Shown here one piece after another: positions 6,355 through 8,033 of a DNA stretch of 8,033 nucleotides (positions are counted from its first letter, which is position 1; each line of letters begins with the position of its first letter). Below the pieces are notes generated by a model, which saw only the letters and a list, made by a program, of their open reading frames with translations, searched no databases and was not told the DNA's origin. This DNA is from Thermoproteota archaeon (lineage in GTDB: Archaea; Korarchaeota; Korarchaeia; Korarchaeales; Korarchaeaceae). The DNA lies in the NCBI GenBank assembly GCA_021158805.1, contig JAGGTZ010000203.1, positions 1 through 8,033 on the forward strand, in the 5' to 3' direction. The position numbers were made by a program, and so were the translations under genes.

Positions 6355-6389
6355 CAGTGCGATAATCCACGATTATCTTCATCGCACTG
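6355..6389. repeat. nested inverted repeat upstream of vapBC
   Basis: The outer arms CAGTGCGAT (6355-6363) and ATCGCACTG (6381-6389) are perfect 9-bp complements. Inside them, GATAATC (6361-6367) and GATTATC (6371-6377) form a perfect 7-bp palindrome around CAC. As RNA, CAGTGC/GCACTG plus the inner stem could pair together with a 6-nt bulge. The element ends 20 bp before the vapB TATA box, a likely operator position, and could also be a terminator structure for the VOC gene. Confidence 0.6.
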
Positions 6390-6408
6390 GTATGCACGAT
6401 CGAAAATA

Positions 6409-6418
6409 CTTATATTAC
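6409..6418 (+). promoter_or_regulatory. TATA box of vapBC
   Basis: CTTATATTAC is centred about 25 nt before the tandem ATGs at 6435 and 6438, matching a leaderless antitoxin mRNA. TATTAC at its end (6413-6418) is repeated at 6426-6431, so a repressor such as VapB could cover both the TATA box and the start site. Confidence 0.5.
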
Positions 6419-6434
6419 TGCATTGTATTACGGT

Positions 6435-6686
6435 ATGATGTCAGTTGTCGTAAGCTTCAGAATAGATAGAAAGATAAAAAGGAAGATGGATGAGCTCAAA
6501 CATATCAATTGGAGCGAGATAGTCAGAAGAGCCATAATTGAAGCTATTAGGAGGGAAGAGACGAAGAATCGGAAGAAAGACCTCACTAAAGTTAGAAGGG
6601 CTGCTCTCAGATCTGAAAGGCTCTCCCGTAAGGTGGATGGATGGAGCTCTGTGGAGGAGATAAGGAGATGGAGGGAGAGGCGGTAG
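6435..6686 (+). CDS. vapB: VapB-type antitoxin, ribbon-helix-helix (CopG/Arc fold)
   Basis: Antitoxin that should bind and block the VapC RNase encoded just downstream and repress its own promoter as a dimer or tetramer. The 83-residue protein begins with a beta-strand, VVVSFRID, followed by two helices (RKIKRKMDELKH and WSEIVRRAIIEAIRR), the standard RHH DNA-binding unit. The basic middle and the C-terminus with VDGWSSVEEIRRWRERR would be the toxin-binding tail. ATG 6435 (or the adjacent ATG 6438) is preferred over the TTG at 6423 because the TATA box at 6409-6418 predicts initiation at about 6438. The end overlaps vapC by 19 nt. RHH identity is clear from pattern; the VapB assignment rests on the PIN-domain neighbour. 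Confidence 0.85.
   Translation: MMSVVVSFRIDRKIKRKMDELKHINWSEIVRRAIIEAIRREETKNRKKDLTKVRRAALRSERLSRKVDGWSSVEEIRRWRERR
6653..6660 (+). promoter_or_regulatory. Shine-Dalgarno site of vapC
   Basis: GGAGGAGA lies inside the vapB coding sequence, 7 nt before ATG 6668. It decides the vapC start in favour of 6668 over the earlier in-frame ATG at 6641. It also contrasts with vapB, which appears leaderless and so has no SD. Confidence 0.6.
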
Positions 6687-7090
6687 TTGACGCCTCGGTC
6701 GTGGTCAAGTGGTTCGTAGAGGAGGAGCACTCTAAGGAGGCAAGGCTACTGAGGGATGCCTATGCCTCCGGCACCCTAGATCTGATAGCTCCCAGCATAC
6801 TGCCCTATGAGGTATTGAACGCCCTTAAATACTCCGGCGCCTTCGGGGAGGAAGAATTGAAGGAGGTTGTGGGGACACTTGATGACTTCCAGCTGACCTT
6901 CTACACCCTCTCTGGGGATCTCGCTAAGAGGGCAGTGGAATTAGCTATGAGAAAGGGGATAACCATTTATGATGCATCCTATGTAGCCCTAGCCGAGTCC
7001 CTAGATGCTCTATTGTACACTGCCGATGAGAGGCTCCTGAGGAAGGTGAAAAGCGATAGCGTTATGCATATCAGGGACTTCAAGCCGTGA
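6668..7090 (+). CDS. vapC: VapC-type PIN-domain ribonuclease toxin
   Basis: PIN-domain endoribonuclease, Mg2+-dependent. Relatives cleave tRNA or rRNA to stop translation until VapB is present. The 140-residue length is typical. The acidic active-site set is complete: Asp8 in VVDASVVVKWF, Glu48 in PYEVLNAL, Asp102 in IYDASYVALAE, and Asp120 in LYTADERLL, so the toxin looks active. The start at 6668 is chosen over ATG 6641 because an SD site (6653-6660) lies 7 nt upstream and the conserved strand follows at once. The gene overlaps the vapB 3' end (stop 6684-6686), which suggests coupled translation with antitoxin made first. The actual RNA target cannot be told from sequence. Confidence 0.92.
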   Translation: MEGEAVVDASVVVKWFVEEEHSKEARLLRDAYASGTLDLIAPSILPYEVLNALKYSGAFGEEELKEVVGTLDDFQLTFYTLSGDLAKRAVELAMRKGITIYDASYVALAESLDALLYTADERLLRKVKSDSVMHIRDFKP

Positions 7091-7440
7091 TATGCGTAAG
7101 AACTGACAGCATGGCAGGAGTTTAGATCCTCTTCTTGAAGGATTATTAAATTTACGGAAGGTTAGGGCTAGGTAGATTGGGGTATCAGGTCCCGAGAAGA
7201 CAGTTTGATTATGGCGTACTTTAGACATACAACCAAGACAAGATCCTACCCAGCTTTCTCGGGATTTCGGCTAAAAAGGAGCTAGAAATGAAGAAAGATA
7301 GTTGAGAGGTAAGCTTCATTGATACTGACGCTATAGGATAAAGCGGAGCGTCTGAGGGTAGTAAGGAAGTATTCCCTGCTAACCGCTTTCTCATGTTGGA
7401 GCACCTGTGGGTTGTTTGGGCTTATTACACAGCAAGTTAG
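7091..7440. other. gene-free convergent spacer with inverted repeats, possible structured RNA
   Basis: 350 bp between the ends of vapC and asd. Frames are broken on both strands. Paired segments seen: ATCCT/AGGAT (7126-7130 / 7139-7143), 36 nt after the vapC stop and possibly its terminator; a 9-bp perfect pair extended by G-U pairs (7187-7199 / 7255-7267); AATGAAG/CTTCATT (7287-7293 / 7314-7320); AAAGCGG/CCGCTTT (7340-7346 / 7383-7389), with GGAA-GTA-TTCC inside. No known RNA family (tRNA, SRP RNA, RNase P RNA) was recognised. The 7-bp pairs taken singly are near what chance would give. Confidence 0.3.
7187..7267. repeat. long-range inverted repeat in the vapC-asd spacer
   Basis: TCCCGAGAA (7190-7198) and TTCTCGGGA (7256-7264) are exact complements. 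As plus-strand RNA the helix can be extended with G-U pairs at 7199/7255, 7189/7265 and 7188/7266 and an A-U pair at 7187/7267. That gives about 13 pairs closing a loop of about 55 nt, more than expected by chance in a spacer of this size. Confidence 0.5.
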
Positions 7441-8033
7441 TTATAATAGTCCCTTAGCCCTCATTAGCTCAGCTACTAATATAGCTTGCCCTGCTGCTCC
7501 TCTAACAGTATTATGACCAACGCTTACAAAGAGTAGTGATCTTCTATTAGATCCTCTCCTTATTCTACCGACCGTAACGCTCATCCCTCTCTCTGCCCAT
7601 CTATCGTACCTAGGCTGTGGTCTGTCGACTTCTTCTCTCACATGTATGGGCCTTTCAGGAGCTGTAGGTAGCCCCAGATGCTGAGGTTCAGATCTAAATT
7701 TGTTGAGAATCTCTTTGGCTTCATCTAGATCTACTTCACTTTCAAACTCCGCGTGTATCGCCACCATATGTCCGTCCAGAACCGGAACCCTCATACAGGT
7801 AGCCTGAACGTTGAAGTCTGCCATTTCTAATTCTTTACCCTTAAGGTCCCCCAACAGCTTCCTCAGCTCTCTCTGAACCTTCTCCTCTTCTCCAGAGATG
7901 TAGGGAATTATGTTATCGACTATACTGTAGGATGGGACTCCGGGGTATCCAGCACCTGAAATGGCTTGATAGCTCGCTATATTGACTTCCTTTAGTGTAA
8001 AGGCCTCATGGAGAGGTTTCAATGGTAGCGCTA
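7441..8033 (-). CDS. asd: aspartate-semialdehyde dehydrogenase, C-terminal part (cut by right edge)
   Basis: NADPH-dependent reduction of aspartyl phosphate to aspartate semialdehyde, the branch point to lysine, threonine, methionine and isoleucine. About 196 C-terminal residues are present. The frame is open to the window edge, and the apparent TTG start at 8022 is internal (..ALPLKPLHEAF). Archaeal/fungal-type ASADH features seen: YQAISGAGYPGV, NIIPYISGEEEKV, RVPVLDGHMVAIHAEF with the likely active-site His in DGH, VGRIRRG, and the final HNTVRGAAGQAILVAELM. The nucleotide-binding N-terminus and the catalytic Cys lie beyond the edge. It converges on vapBC and has no functional link to the other genes here. 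No clear T-rich terminator follows the TAA at 7443-7441. Confidence 0.93.
   Translation of the reverse strand, partial: ALPLKPLHEAFTLKEVNIASYQAISGAGYPGVPSYSIVDNIIPYISGEEEKVQRELRKLLGDLKGKELEMADFNVQATCMRVPVLDGHMVAIHAEFESEVDLDEAKEILNKFRSEPQHLGLPTAPERPIHVREEVDRPQPRYDRWAERGMSVTVGRIRRGSNRRSLLFVSVGHNTVRGAAGQAILVAELMRAKGLL

Noticed and set aside
5957..6397. 146-codon minus-strand open frame opposite the VOC gene
   Set aside because: It is the antisense of clear VOC-fold coding sequence, is rich in Ser, Arg and Pro, and shows no family pattern.
6423..6434. TTG start for vapB
   Set aside because: The TATA box position predicts transcription beginning at about 6438, so the tandem ATGs at 6435 and 6438 fit better and the RHH strand follows directly.
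6641..6667. Earlier ATG for vapC at 6641
   Set aside because: The SD site at 6653-6660 lies downstream of it and serves ATG 6668. The nine extra residues precede the conserved PIN strand and look unrelated.
6428..6730. 100-codon minus-strand open frame opposite vapB
   Set aside because: Antisense shadow. Its hydrophobic look arises from the Lys/Glu/Arg-rich codons of vapB read backwards.
7010..7228. 72-codon minus-strand open frame overlapping the vapC end and the spacer
   Set aside because: Half of it is antisense to vapC, and the remainder lacks any protein pattern or promoter.

Overview
The window looks like a piece of a thermophilic archaeal chromosome, probably of the TACK group (Thermoproteota/Korarchaeota-like). 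Three things point there. The dCTP deaminase resembles the Sulfolobus type. Several genes have AT-rich TATA boxes about 25-27 nt upstream of the start codon instead of a Shine-Dalgarno site, as in leaderless archaeal transcription. The ferritin-like protein resembles the N-terminal domain of the Pyrococcus encapsulin fusion. The taxonomic placement is inference.

Positions 1-761: a possible C-terminal fragment of a plus-strand gene ends at 86. About 300 nt without a gene follow. Then comes a minus-strand, stand-alone encapsulated-ferritin-like protein (395-691) with its own promoter and a T-rich terminator. No encapsulin shell gene is visible beside it.

Positions 762-5814, all minus strand, form a deoxynucleotide block read dcd, then nrdJ, then cobA. 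dCTP deaminase feeds dUMP/dTMP synthesis. NrdJ is an adenosylcobalamin-dependent class II ribonucleotide reductase. CobA makes the adenosylcobalamin that NrdJ consumes, and its start codon directly abuts the nrdJ stop codon. NrdJ carries a 395-residue intein with two intact-looking LAGLIDADG motifs. The intein sits immediately before the cysteine that aligns with the catalytic thiyl-radical cysteine, so the first extein residue after the intein is the catalytic residue.

Positions 5815-7090, plus strand: a glyoxalase/VOC-fold gene is split by a -1 frameshift at a run of five Gs. A spacer rich in inverted repeats follows. Next is a VapB (ribbon-helix-helix) / VapC (PIN-domain RNase) toxin-antitoxin pair whose genes overlap by 19 nt.

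Positions 7091-7440 lie between converging genes, have no gene, and hold several inverted repeats that could be a structured RNA. Positions 7441-8033 hold the C-terminal part of a minus-strand aspartate-semialdehyde dehydrogenase cut by the window edge.

No tRNA, rRNA, CRISPR array or insertion sequence was recognised.
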